From assembly GCA_937894105.1 (NCBI GenBank), contig CALCTI010000307.1, positions 1-6,493 of the forward strand: 6,493 bases of DNA, given 5' to 3'. Both the position numbers and the translations under genes were made by a program. The notes under the pieces were generated by a model. That model saw only the letters and a list, made by a program, of their open reading frames with translations. It had not been told where the DNA came from and did not search any database. Origin of the DNA: an uncultured cyanobacterium (GTDB lineage Bacteria > Cyanobacteriota > Cyanobacteriia > CACIAM-69d). Shown one piece after another: positions 1 to 5,578 of this stretch. Positions within the stretch are counted from its first letter, which is position 1; each line of letters begins with the position of its first letter.

Positions 1-7
1 GACTCGC

Positions 8-77
8 CAGATATTTTGGCAGCGTAATTTTGCCCGCGTATTTTTGCCCGCGTAATTTTGCCCGCGTAATTTTGGTT
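8..77. repeat. Short tandem array, 14-bp unit, four copies plus a degenerate fifth
   Basis: The unit GCGTAATTTTGCCC is repeated head to tail at 22-35, 36-49, 50-63 and 64-77. The second copy differs by one base and the last departs after GCGTAATTTTG. Positions 8-21 match the unit at 8 of 14 bases and look like a decayed extra copy. The array lies about 90 bp upstream of the small membrane-protein gene. It contains no HIP1 site. Whether it has a regulatory role or only reflects replication slippage cannot be told from the sequence. Confidence 0.9.
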
Positions 78-163
78 GTGTAGCGGTAGTGATTCCCCTA
101 AATCTGGATGTTTTTCTCCCAAGCTAAACTGGCTAAAGCCCTCACATTATTGGCTTTTTGACC

Positions 164-505
164 ATGACTCCCCTGGCTCAGGTTACAACCCAGCCCCCGC
201 GCCCCGTTTCTAATCAGCAATCGCAGCAGAATTTAGCCACTGGCTTGGCGATCGCCCTCACCGTCCTGCTAGTGTTGGCGTTTGTTTTTCAAAAAAAGGT
301 CAGACGTGGTGGACTTGGGAGGCAGCCAGCTTGGGGACACGGGCGAGTAAGTGGGCGCGTGCGGCGACAGTTGGAAAATAAAGTCGGCTCAGGGACGGCT
401 CTGCGGCTAGTGGATTATGAGCGATCGCGAGTGCCTGGCAAATCAGAAAATTGGTATTGGCAAGCGGCCTTAGAACGTCTCGCCCGAGATCATGGGCGTC
501 GCTAG
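164..505 (+). CDS. Small single-helix membrane protein, hypothetical
   Basis: The product has 113 residues and I cannot assign a function. Residues 1-23 are polar and rich in Pro, Gln and Thr. Residues 24-42 form one hydrophobic helix, followed at once by a basic stretch (QKKVRRGG, then many Arg to about residue 69), so the positive-inside rule places the C-terminal two thirds in the cytoplasm. The C-terminal part (about 78-113, including LVDYERSRVPGKSENWYW and a helical AALERLARD) is the likely conserved section; its style resembles small cyanobacterial membrane proteins of unknown role, but this is an impression only. A TTG at 158 in the same frame could also start translation; I prefer the ATG at 164. 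No clear Shine-Dalgarno sequence precedes either. Two HIP1 sites (248 and 421) lie inside. It converges with fabH, so it is a separate transcription unit. Confidence 0.7.
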   Translation: MTPLAQVTTQPPRPVSNQQSQQNLATGLAIALTVLLVLAFVFQKKVRRGGLGRQPAWGHGRVSGRVRRQLENKVGSGTALRLVDYERSRVPGKSENWYWQAALERLARDHGRR

Positions 506-564
506 GTTGGCTGTTTCCACCGCGAACGACAGTCAAATTGGGTGTTCATTAAAGCTTTGGATTT

Positions 565-595
565 GGTGTGTGTCACGCACCTTACGGGAGGTAAG
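565..595. other. Two adjacent hairpins in the convergent gap
   Basis: Between the stop codons of the two convergent genes lie GGTGTG (565-570) with CGCACC (576-581), six pairs with one G-U and a five-base loop, and CTTAC (581-585) with GTAAG (591-595), five pairs and a five-base loop. They share base 581. Neither strand has a run of T after the stems, so these are not typical intrinsic terminators, although the position between convergent genes is where terminators are expected. Confidence 0.4.
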
Positions 596-605
596 ACCAG
601 CAAGG

Positions 606-1610
606 TTACCCTTTACCCCAACGAAAGCCCGCTGCTCCCCAGCTTAGTCCGGCCCCGAAACCTGACGCCGCAATCACATGTCCCGGCTGAATTCGCCCAT
701 CTCGCACCGCCTCATTGAGTACCAGCGGAATGGACGCCGCCGACGTATTACCGTGGCGCTCTAAATTCACCAAACACTTGTCTAGGGGAAACTTCAACCG
801 CTGAGCCGCCGCTTCTACGATGCGCAAATTTGCCTGGTGCAACACCAACCAGTCCACATCATTAGCAGCAATGTCCGAATAAAACATCGCCTTCTCAATC
901 ACTTCCGGCACCTTGCGCACCGCAAACTTGTAGACCTCCTTGCCATTCATGGAAATCGTTTGATAGCCGCCCTGGCTAACATTAATTCCCGGCAACAGCT
1001 CTTTTTCCTCGCTTTGATAATTCAAATTCAGTACGCAATTACCCGCTCCGTTGCTGCGCATTTCAAATCCTAGAAGCTGGTCTTGCTCACTCGCTTCTAG
1101 CACCACTGCACCTGCGCCGTCCCCAAACAAAATACAGGTGCGGCGATCGCTCCAATCCACCCAGCGGGATAACACATCCGCCCCAATCAGTAACACTCGC
1201 TTATAAACTCCTGTGCGAATATACTGAGCCGCTGTAACCAATCCGAATAAAAAACCCGAACACGCCGCTGTTAAATCAAACGACACCGCCTGACTCGCCC
1301 CTAGCTGTCCCTGAATTGCCGCCGCCGACCCAAACAAATCATCTGGGGTGGACGTGGCCAAAATAATTAAATCCAGATCTGCCGCTGACACCCCCGCCAT
1401 CTCCAGCGCGTTACGAGCTGCCGCCGTTCCCAACCCTGTCAAAGTGCTATCCGCCCCGGCAATCCGCCGCTCGCGAATGCCCGTACGGGTTTTAATCCAA
1501 TCGTCGGACGTATCCACCAGTCGCTCCATCTGGCCATTGTCCAGCGCTGCCGGAGGAGTTGCTGCCCCCACGCCAATGAGAGATATGCCGCTGCCCATCT
1601 GATTTTGCAT
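606..1610 (-). CDS. fabH: Beta-ketoacyl-ACP synthase III (KAS III)
   Basis: FabH starts type II fatty-acid synthesis by condensing acetyl-CoA with malonyl-ACP to acetoacetyl-ACP in the cytoplasm. The 334-residue product is complete and of normal family length (about 315-335). The catalytic triad is visible: Cys117 in LTAACSGF, His258 in LHQANLRI and Asn288 in HGNTSAASIP. Other family landmarks are TSDDWIKTRTGIRERR (34-49), DRRTCILFGDGAGAVVL (155-171), MNGKEVYKFAVR (221-232) and the glycine-rich GFGAGLSWGAA near the end. The start is the ATG that overlaps the plsX stop codon (TAATG), with GGAGAG as a Shine-Dalgarno sequence inside the last plsX codons; a second Met at residue 5 is less likely. 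Translation is probably coupled to plsX. Downstream the next gene converges, so no fabD or acpP follows directly here. Confidence 0.97.
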   Translation of the reverse strand: MQNQMGSGISLIGVGAATPPAALDNGQMERLVDTSDDWIKTRTGIRERRIAGADSTLTGLGTAAARNALEMAGVSAADLDLIILATSTPDDLFGSAAAIQGQLGASQAVSFDLTAACSGFLFGLVTAAQYIRTGVYKRVLLIGADVLSRWVDWSDRRTCILFGDGAGAVVLEASEQDQLLGFEMRSNGAGNCVLNLNYQSEEKELLPGINVSQGGYQTISMNGKEVYKFAVRKVPEVIEKAMFYSDIAANDVDWLVLHQANLRIVEAAAQRLKFPLDKCLVNLERHGNTSAASIPLVLNEAVRDGRIQPGHVIAASGFGAGLSWGAAGFRWGKG

Positions 1611-2707
1611 TAACTCTCCGTCGTCACTGGCTCTTGGGTAACTGTTTGGGATGCCGCTGGCTCGCCTTGCCCGTTGGACTCTGATCCGGACTCTTGAGCC
1701 GTACTATTGCACTTTTCTTTAAGCTGTTCCAGCACTTTGGTGCGCACCGCATCACGGGCAATACGAATGGCGCTACACACCGACGCCGCATCAGAGCTTC
1801 CGTGACCAATGACGCAAACGCCGTTAACGCCGAGCAGTAAGCCGCCGCCGTGTTCCGCGTGGTCAATGCGCTTTTTTAATCGTTTTAAGTTGGACTTAAG
1901 TACTAAGGTGCCCACTTTGCCACGTTTTCCGCGAGGGAGCTCTTCCCGGAGGAGCTGGATGACCACGGACCCAACGGCTTCGGCAAACTTCAGCACCACA
2001 TTGCCCACAAAGCCGTCGCACACCACCACGTCAAAGTCGCCAGAAAGGATATCTCGCCCTTCAGCATTGCCGGTGAAGTTGACGTTGGGGTTGGCTTCTA
2101 AGAGGGGATAGGTTTTAACAGCCAGGTCGTTCCCTTTGCTTGCCTCTTCACCAATATTGACCAGACCCACGGTGGGGTTGGGGGTGCCGAGCACAAGGTT
2201 GCTGTACACGGAGCCCATAACGGCAAATTGTTCTAAAAATTTGGGGCGACAGTCTACGTTTGCGCCCACGTCCAGCAGCAATACTGGCTTTTCGGCTTTG
2301 ACCGTGGGGAAAATGGCCGCGATCGCCGGTCGATCAATCCCTGGAATCCTGCCCAGCCGCAACAGTCCCGCCGCCATAGCCGCCCCAGAGTGCCCCGCCG
2401 ACACCGCCGCATCAGCCAGCCCCCTGCGCACCTGCTTCATAGTGACGCTAATGGACGCCTTCGGCTTACGGCGCAGACCCTTTATCGGGTCCTCGTGCAT
2501 ATCAATAGTGTCAGGAGCGTCAATAATTTCAATATTGGGATGGGAGCCGTAGGTGTCTAAGCACCGTTGAATGGCCTCGCGATCGCCCACCAGTTGTACG
2601 GAGACGCCTAATTCTTCACAGGCTTTAACTGCACCAGCCACGATCGCCCTGGGGGCATGGTCGCCACCCATAGCATCTAATGCAATTTTTTCCCCCACTG
2701 ACCCCAT
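1610..2707 (-). CDS. plsX: Phosphate acyltransferase PlsX
   Basis: PlsX converts acyl-ACP and phosphate to acyl-phosphate, the donor used by PlsY for the first acylation of glycerol-3-phosphate; it is a peripheral membrane or cytosolic enzyme. Counted from the ATG at 2707 the product has 365 residues. Family motifs run in order: DAMGGDHAP (11-19), SAGHSGA (103-109), LLDVGANVDCRP (144-155), NIGEEASKG (184-192), CDGFVGNVVLK (230-240) and HGGGLLLGVNG (286-296). The core ends near residue 332; residues 333-365 form a low-complexity tail rich in Ser, Glu, Gln, Thr and Gly that is not part of the usual fold. A TTG at 2722 in frame would add five residues and has GAGGA three bases upstream, but the protein beginning MGSVGEKIALDAMGGD looks like the usual family N terminus, so I favour the ATG. 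The stop overlaps the fabH start. Confidence 0.96.
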   Translation of the reverse strand: MGSVGEKIALDAMGGDHAPRAIVAGAVKACEELGVSVQLVGDREAIQRCLDTYGSHPNIEIIDAPDTIDMHEDPIKGLRRKPKASISVTMKQVRRGLADAAVSAGHSGAAMAAGLLRLGRIPGIDRPAIAAIFPTVKAEKPVLLLDVGANVDCRPKFLEQFAVMGSVYSNLVLGTPNPTVGLVNIGEEASKGNDLAVKTYPLLEANPNVNFTGNAEGRDILSGDFDVVVCDGFVGNVVLKFAEAVGSVVIQLLREELPRGKRGKVGTLVLKSNLKRLKKRIDHAEHGGGLLLGVNGVCVIGHGSSDAASVCSAIRIARDAVRTKVLEQLKEKCNSTAQESGSESNGQGEPAASQTVTQEPVTTES

Positions 2708-2733
2708 AGGTTTGCCCGCCAAAAATCCTCAAA

Positions 2734-2759
2734 ATTTTACCAGATGGGTTTGCGTTCAA
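2734..2759 (-). promoter_or_regulatory. Candidate plsX-fabH promoter (extended -10)
   Basis: Read on the minus strand, TAAAAT (2734-2739) matches the -10 consensus at five of six bases and is directly preceded by TGG, an extended -10 pattern. TTGAAC (2754-2759) could serve as -35, but the 14-bp spacer is short. Transcription would start near 2727, only about five bases before the TTG at 2722 but about 20 bases before the ATG at 2707, which fits the ATG as the real start. This is inference from consensus matching. Confidence 0.4.
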
Positions 2760-2885
2760 AGGACGCACCGACGGGCTAACAATACCGTACTTTGCTCGTT
2801 CTTGGGAAAGGAAACCCCCAGAGGGCTGTCTTTAGAGCGATCGCACAGAACATAAACCAATGTCCAGTCTTACCCGAACACCAAC

Positions 2886-2910
2886 AAAAAAGAGCGCCAC
2901 CAAGACGCTC
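2886..2910 (-). terminator. Intrinsic terminator downstream of the PEP-CTERM gene
   Basis: On the minus strand GAGCG (2910-2906), a nine-base loop and CGCTC (2896-2892) form a GC-rich stem directly followed by six T (2891-2886). The stem can be lengthened by one G-U and one A-U pair that draw on the T run. It lies about 170 bp after the PEP-CTERM stop codon and upstream of plsX, so it would separate these two same-strand units. It gives the PEP-CTERM mRNA a 3' untranslated region of roughly 190 bases. Confidence 0.75.
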
Positions 2911-2947
2911 CTATCATTAATGCCATTCAATTTCAGTGATGAAATTA

Positions 2948-3082
2948 GGGGCTGTCATCAATTAAATCTCAAGCTCAATAGCTTCAAGGGAGGCGGCACT
3001 CAGCCTCTAACGCCACTTCGTTTAAAGGATGTGTCCTTTCCACTGTATAAGGCTTCTGGAGTCTAATTGATGGCACGCCTTA
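2948..3082 (-). other. Hairpin-rich 3' region of the PEP-CTERM transcript
   Basis: A nine-base inverted repeat, CATCAATTA (2956-2964) and TAATTGATG (3064-3072), brackets three small perfect hairpins: AAGCT/AGCTT (2971-2975 with 2980-2984), GAGGC/GCCTC (2990-2994 with 3003-3007) and AAAGGA/TCCTTT (3024-3029 with 3034-3039). A further pair, TAAGGC (3048-3053) and GCCTTA (3077-3082), reaches into the stop codon and would cross the outer stem. Short inverted repeats are common by chance, so this is a candidate structured RNA or a decayed miniature element, not an established one. Confidence 0.3.
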
Positions 3083-4099
3083 GCTAATGGCAATATCTTC
3101 TATCTGAGCATTCTTCTTCCGCTTGCGCCATGCAAACCCTACGGCAGCTAACCCAAGCAGCGCAGTGGGCTCAGGAACAGAAACCGGCGGCGGCGGTGGA
3201 GAAACGGGCGAACTCTCCAAATCGATGTTAATGTCGCCAACGCCCTTCATTGCAGCGAACTTAATCTTGCCGCGGCGGCTCGCATCATGCCACACTTTGT
3301 CGTCATGGTAAACCCAGTCAAACGCATTGCCGTTTCGGTCTGTTTTCCTACCACTGTCGTTATAATTCCGGGTCCGTACTCTGCCATCTTTTGCGTAATA
3401 CCCACTTTGACCGTAGGTTTCATGATAGCTATCTAAGGCGTCGTCGGTCCCATCTAAAGTCCACTCAAACCAGCCAGAAATACCGTTGTTGAGGTTCTTT
3501 CCATTAGCACCTTCACCCGATTGGAACGTGTACTCTCCGTTGCCGGGACGCTGGGTCAGACTAATATCTAAACCTTCAAACGCTCCGTCGCCGGTAATGC
3601 TGGAGCAGAGGTTACCGGTACAACCGTCGCCGAAGCCGATAATATCCCAGTGTCGCCAGGTTTCGGGATCGATGGTGCCACCATTGTCCACATAGTTGCC
3701 ACTTTTCAGTTCGAGCTTGTCTTTACCGGTGTCGGTTCTGTTATCACTGGCGTAAACGCTGTCTTTGAACCAGATATCCACATCCCATTGCTTCGTCGCA
3801 TCGCTTTTGGACACAACGGAGCCCAGGATATTGAAGTAGCTGTTGTTGCCGTCAGAGTATTCGTTGTAGGTGCCAGCGCCCCCTTGGAAAACAAAGTCTT
3901 TACCTTGACCGGCACCGCCCAGCTCAGGAAACCAGAAGGCGTGGCTGCTGGGATAGATGCTGTTCCCGTCGTGGACTGCGTCAGACACTGTTCCCGTCGC
4001 TTCTAGCGTTAGGGCGCTGGCTGAGGTGCTGGCAAATCCCAAGGTGGATAGGGAAAGGCTGGCGATCGCTCCAATAGTGGTTAGCTTTAATAACTTCAT
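3080..4099 (-). CDS. Secreted PEP-CTERM surface protein, function unknown
   Basis: The 339-residue product has both ends of an exported, sorted protein. Residues 1-29 are a signal peptide (MKLLKLTTIGAIASLSLSTLGF, then ASA before the predicted cleavage site). The C terminus shows a proline run (301-305), VPEP (308-311), a hydrophobic stretch (312-324) and the basic cluster RKRKK (325-329): the PEP-CTERM signal recognised by an exosortase, which removes it and passes the protein on to the cell surface or matrix. No exosortase gene is in the window. The body is rich in Gly, Asp, Asn, Trp and Tyr, as in extracellular beta-rich proteins, with only two cysteines (160 and 165, CTGNLC) that could form a disulfide. 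Ten residues (NAQIEDIAIS) follow the basic cluster, a longer tail than usual. The frame extends upstream to 4228, but the signal peptide fixes the ATG at 4099. No clear Shine-Dalgarno sequence. The body could be a known exosortase-dependent surface family that I cannot name. Confidence 0.92.
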   Translation of the reverse strand: MKLLKLTTIGAIASLSLSTLGFASTSASALTLEATGTVSDAVHDGNSIYPSSHAFWFPELGGAGQGKDFVFQGGAGTYNEYSDGNNSYFNILGSVVSKSDATKQWDVDIWFKDSVYASDNRTDTGKDKLELKSGNYVDNGGTIDPETWRHWDIIGFGDGCTGNLCSSITGDGAFEGLDISLTQRPGNGEYTFQSGEGANGKNLNNGISGWFEWTLDGTDDALDSYHETYGQSGYYAKDGRVRTRNYNDSGRKTDRNGNAFDWVYHDDKVWHDASRRGKIKFAAMKGVGDINIDLESSPVSPPPPPVSVPEPTALLGLAAVGFAWRKRKKNAQIEDIAIS

Positions 4100-4174
4100 A
4101 GTTAATGACGGTGTAGGTGCGGCGGTGTGAGTGGCACTTAGGCAATGTGAAAACTGCTCAGAGAAAACGTTTTT

Positions 4175-4196
4175 GGTAGTTAATACTAAGACTACC
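4175..4196. promoter_or_regulatory. Inverted repeat upstream of the PEP-CTERM gene, possible operator
   Basis: GGTAGT (4175-4180) and ACTACC (4191-4196) form a perfect six-base inverted repeat around a ten-base AT-rich centre, about 75-100 bp before the PEP-CTERM start codon. A weak minus-strand -10 (TAGTAT, 4188-4183) lies within it, with CTGACT (4209-4204) as a poor -35 at 15 bp. The spacing suits a dimeric repressor or activator, or a hairpin if it is transcribed. No known regulator consensus is recognised. Confidence 0.3.
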
Positions 4197-4393
4197 GAGT
4201 AAAAGTCAGGACTGCCATAGCTGAACACAGGGTTTACGAACTCTTTAAAGTGGGGCGGCAGACTTCATCTCAGCTTCACGTTATGGCGATTACATCTCCA
4301 AGTCGCCCCTGTCCATTGCGCTCCCTTGACTAAGAAATGATTCCAAGGGCTCTCAGAACGTTGTTGCTTGATTCGGTTTGCCCTGGATGTTTA

Positions 4394-4412
4394 AAGCTTG
4401 AGTGAAAAGCTT
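4394..4412 (-). terminator. Weak candidate terminator after the lipoprotein gene
   Basis: Just past the lipoprotein stop codon (4419-4417), AAGCTT at 4407-4412 and 4394-4399 can pair around a seven-base loop. The stem is AU-rich and is followed by TAAAC rather than a T run, so it is a poor intrinsic terminator and may only protect the mRNA end. It is listed for its position. Confidence 0.3.
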
Positions 4413-4416
4413 AATT

Positions 4417-5349
4417 TCAGCTACTTTGTTTGGTTTGTTGCCCATCTTGACGATTTAGCCCTTGACGTTTCAAAAGCTTTTGGGTTCCCCAGCCGAGACC
4501 GATGAGCAATAACCAGTAGGGAGTGTAGGCTAGCAGCCACAGAGTAATTTTGAGTAAGCCTACGGTGAGGTCGCCCATGGAGCGGGTAGCGGTTTGCCAG
4601 CTATCGCCGAGCTGTTGACCGAGGGGGTTGTCTAAGGCGATCGCCGCCTGCCTTTGCTGCACGTTGATCGTGAGGGTGGAATAAGCCACCTGTTCGCGCA
4701 GGGATTTGAGCTGGGCGTCAATTTGTTCAATTTCCTGGCGGGTGCGATTCAGCTGCTCGGTTACGGCTAGCACGTCTTTAATGGCACCGGCTCGGTCCAT
4801 GATTTTCAGGTATTGCTGTTCGGTGCGACGTAGGTTTCGCAGGCGGGCGTCGGCGTCCACAATTTGGTTGGTTACGTCGTTGGCGGATACGTTGCGGCTC
4901 TCTACCGACCCCAGTTGAGCAGAGTCTTCTAGGGCGGATTCTAGGGTTATTTGGGGAATGCTGATCTGTACGTTGGCGGAGGGGCGATCGCCATTTTCGC
5001 TGGCATTTAGGCTGAGGACATCGCCGTTGTATTTTTGGGCGATGCTCCGCAGTGCGTCCACCGCCTCGTCCACGGACTCTACCTGCACGGTGATAGTGGC
5101 ATTCTTAATTAACTGGCGTCGTCGCGCTCGGGGCGGTTCAGCGGCGGCGGCTTCGGTCGAGGCTCCGGCGGCTTTGGGGGCGGTTCTCTGGGGGGCGGCT
5201 TCGCTCACGTCCGCTTCGGGGGCGGCAACGGATAATTCTTGATCGGTTGACCCAGGACCCACGCTGCTGGCTTCTGTGCCTCCGCCTCCGCAGGCTGCCA
5301 ATGTGAGGGCGATCGCCACCCCACCCAACCGCTGCAATACCTTAGCCAT
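4417..5349 (-). CDS. DUF4349 domain-containing lipoprotein
   Basis: The 310-residue product is a putative envelope protein of unknown molecular function. Residues 1-20 are a lipoprotein signal with lipobox LAAC; Cys20 would be lipidated, followed by GGGG. Residues 21-78 are a low-complexity Ala/Glu/Pro/Ser linker. A DUF4349-like region spans about 79-290: it opens with RQLIKNATITVQVESVDEAV, continues with a segment ending in VDADARLRNLRRTEQQYL, then a charged coiled coil (about 165-222), then YSTLTINVQ. A hydrophobic membrane segment occupies about 263-288, followed by a basic Gln-rich tail. Lipid anchor and C-terminal helix together suggest a periplasmic domain tethered to the inner membrane at both ends. 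The frame opens with GTG GTG ATG; I choose the ATG at 5349 because GGAAAG lies five bases before it. It is divergent from the Tab2 gene. Confidence 0.88.
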   Translation of the reverse strand: MAKVLQRLGGVAIALTLAACGGGGTEASSVGPGSTDQELSVAAPEADVSEAAPQRTAPKAAGASTEAAAAEPPRARRRQLIKNATITVQVESVDEAVDALRSIAQKYNGDVLSLNASENGDRPSANVQISIPQITLESALEDSAQLGSVESRNVSANDVTNQIVDADARLRNLRRTEQQYLKIMDRAGAIKDVLAVTEQLNRTRQEIEQIDAQLKSLREQVAYSTLTINVQQRQAAIALDNPLGQQLGDSWQTATRSMGDLTVGLLKITLWLLAYTPYWLLLIGLGWGTQKLLKRQGLNRQDGQQTKQSS

Positions 5350-5379
5350 CACCACTTTCCACCACTTCTACTTAGCTGT

Positions 5380-5424
5380 ACGAATCGCTTTATTACGAAT
5401 CGCCTGATTACGAATCGCTTCAGT
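5380..5424. repeat. Short tandem array, 15-bp unit, three copies
   Basis: ACGAATCGCTTTATT (5380-5394), ACGAATCGCCTGATT (5395-5409) and ACGAATCGCTTCAGT (5410-5424) are head-to-tail copies sharing the core ACGAATCGC. They sit 31-75 bp upstream of the lipoprotein start codon, so they are probably in its leader or promoter. Read on the minus strand each core is GCGATTCGT, close to but not equal to HIP1. Confidence 0.9.
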
Positions 5425-5550
5425 TCTGTTGTCGCATATTTGCCCTGGGAACCCCCTAAGGGCCGGGACAGTTTTGGAGGTGGAGGGGGCACGGGGGAAG
5501 CAAAGATGTGAAGATATTGATAACGATGAAGCGTAAACCAGGCGGCTGGT

Positions 5551-5576
5551 TAGGGTGATTTCATAGGGTAATTTCA
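5551..5576 (+). repeat. 13-bp tandem duplication directly before the Tab2-family start
   Basis: TAGGGTGATTTCA (5551-5563) is followed immediately by TAGGGTAATTTCA (5564-5576), 12 of 13 bases identical. The second copy ends two bases before the ATG at 5579. Each copy carries AGGG, a weak ribosome-binding-like sequence; in the second copy it ends ten bases before the start codon. Confidence 0.9.
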
Positions 5577-5578
5577 TC

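Larger units (their letters stand above)
2708..3079. other. Intergenic region between the PEP-CTERM gene and plsX
   Basis: About 370 bp without a convincing gene. From the plsX side it contains the candidate plsX promoter (2734-2759), one HIP1 site (2837-2844), the intrinsic terminator at 2886-2910 and a hairpin-rich stretch at about 2948-3082 that belongs to the 3' end of the PEP-CTERM transcript. A 68-codon frame on the plus strand (2860-3066) has no ribosome binding site and no recognisable domain and is not called. Confidence 0.7.
4100..4416. other. Intergenic region between the lipoprotein and PEP-CTERM genes
   Basis: This 317-bp stretch holds the 3' end of the lipoprotein transcript and the promoter region of the PEP-CTERM gene. 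Visible elements are the AT-rich hairpin at 4394-4412, an inverted repeat CCCTTG/CAAGGG (4323-4328 with 4344-4349) and the palindrome at 4175-4196. There is no tRNA and no convincing small gene. The open frame that runs through 4100-4228 is only an upstream extension of the PEP-CTERM frame. Confidence 0.65.
5350..5578. promoter_or_regulatory. Divergent intergenic region between the lipoprotein and Tab2-family genes
   Basis: These 229 bp must carry promoters for both directions. They hold the 15-bp array (5380-5424), a GCCCT/AGGGC inverted repeat (5442-5446 with 5459-5463), a purine and G-rich tract (5476-5497) and the 13-bp duplication (5551-5576). No good -35/-10 pair is visible on either strand; AAATAT near 5436-5441 on the minus strand is the best but poor -10 for the lipoprotein gene. 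Confidence 0.5.

Noticed and set aside
291..297. A run of seven A in the small membrane-protein gene as a frameshift or transcription slippage site.
   Set aside because: No conserved alternative frame continues from it and no stimulatory structure is evident; the zero frame gives a sensible protein.
565..595. The two hairpins in the convergent gap as a bidirectional intrinsic terminator.
   Set aside because: Stems are short and no T run follows on either strand, so they are reported only as hairpins.
2136..2552. A 138-codon plus-strand frame inside plsX, and similar long antisense frames in the PEP-CTERM (3650-4006), lipoprotein and Tab2-family genes.
   Set aside because: They are antisense to clear family members in GC-rich DNA and show no domain, ribosome site or independent support.
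2860..3066. A 68-codon plus-strand frame in the intergenic region between plsX and the PEP-CTERM gene.
   Set aside because: No ribosome binding site or recognisable domain, and it covers the terminator and hairpins that belong to the opposite strand.
2845..4061. The HIP1-free stretch over most of the PEP-CTERM gene as a sign of recent horizontal transfer.
   Set aside because: A gap of nearly the same size (1151-2318) lies in the native fabH-plsX operon, so the absence is not informative.
4100..4228. A 43-residue N-terminal extension of the PEP-CTERM protein.
   Set aside because: It would bury a textbook signal peptide that begins at the ATG at 4099; the extension looks like untranslated leader.
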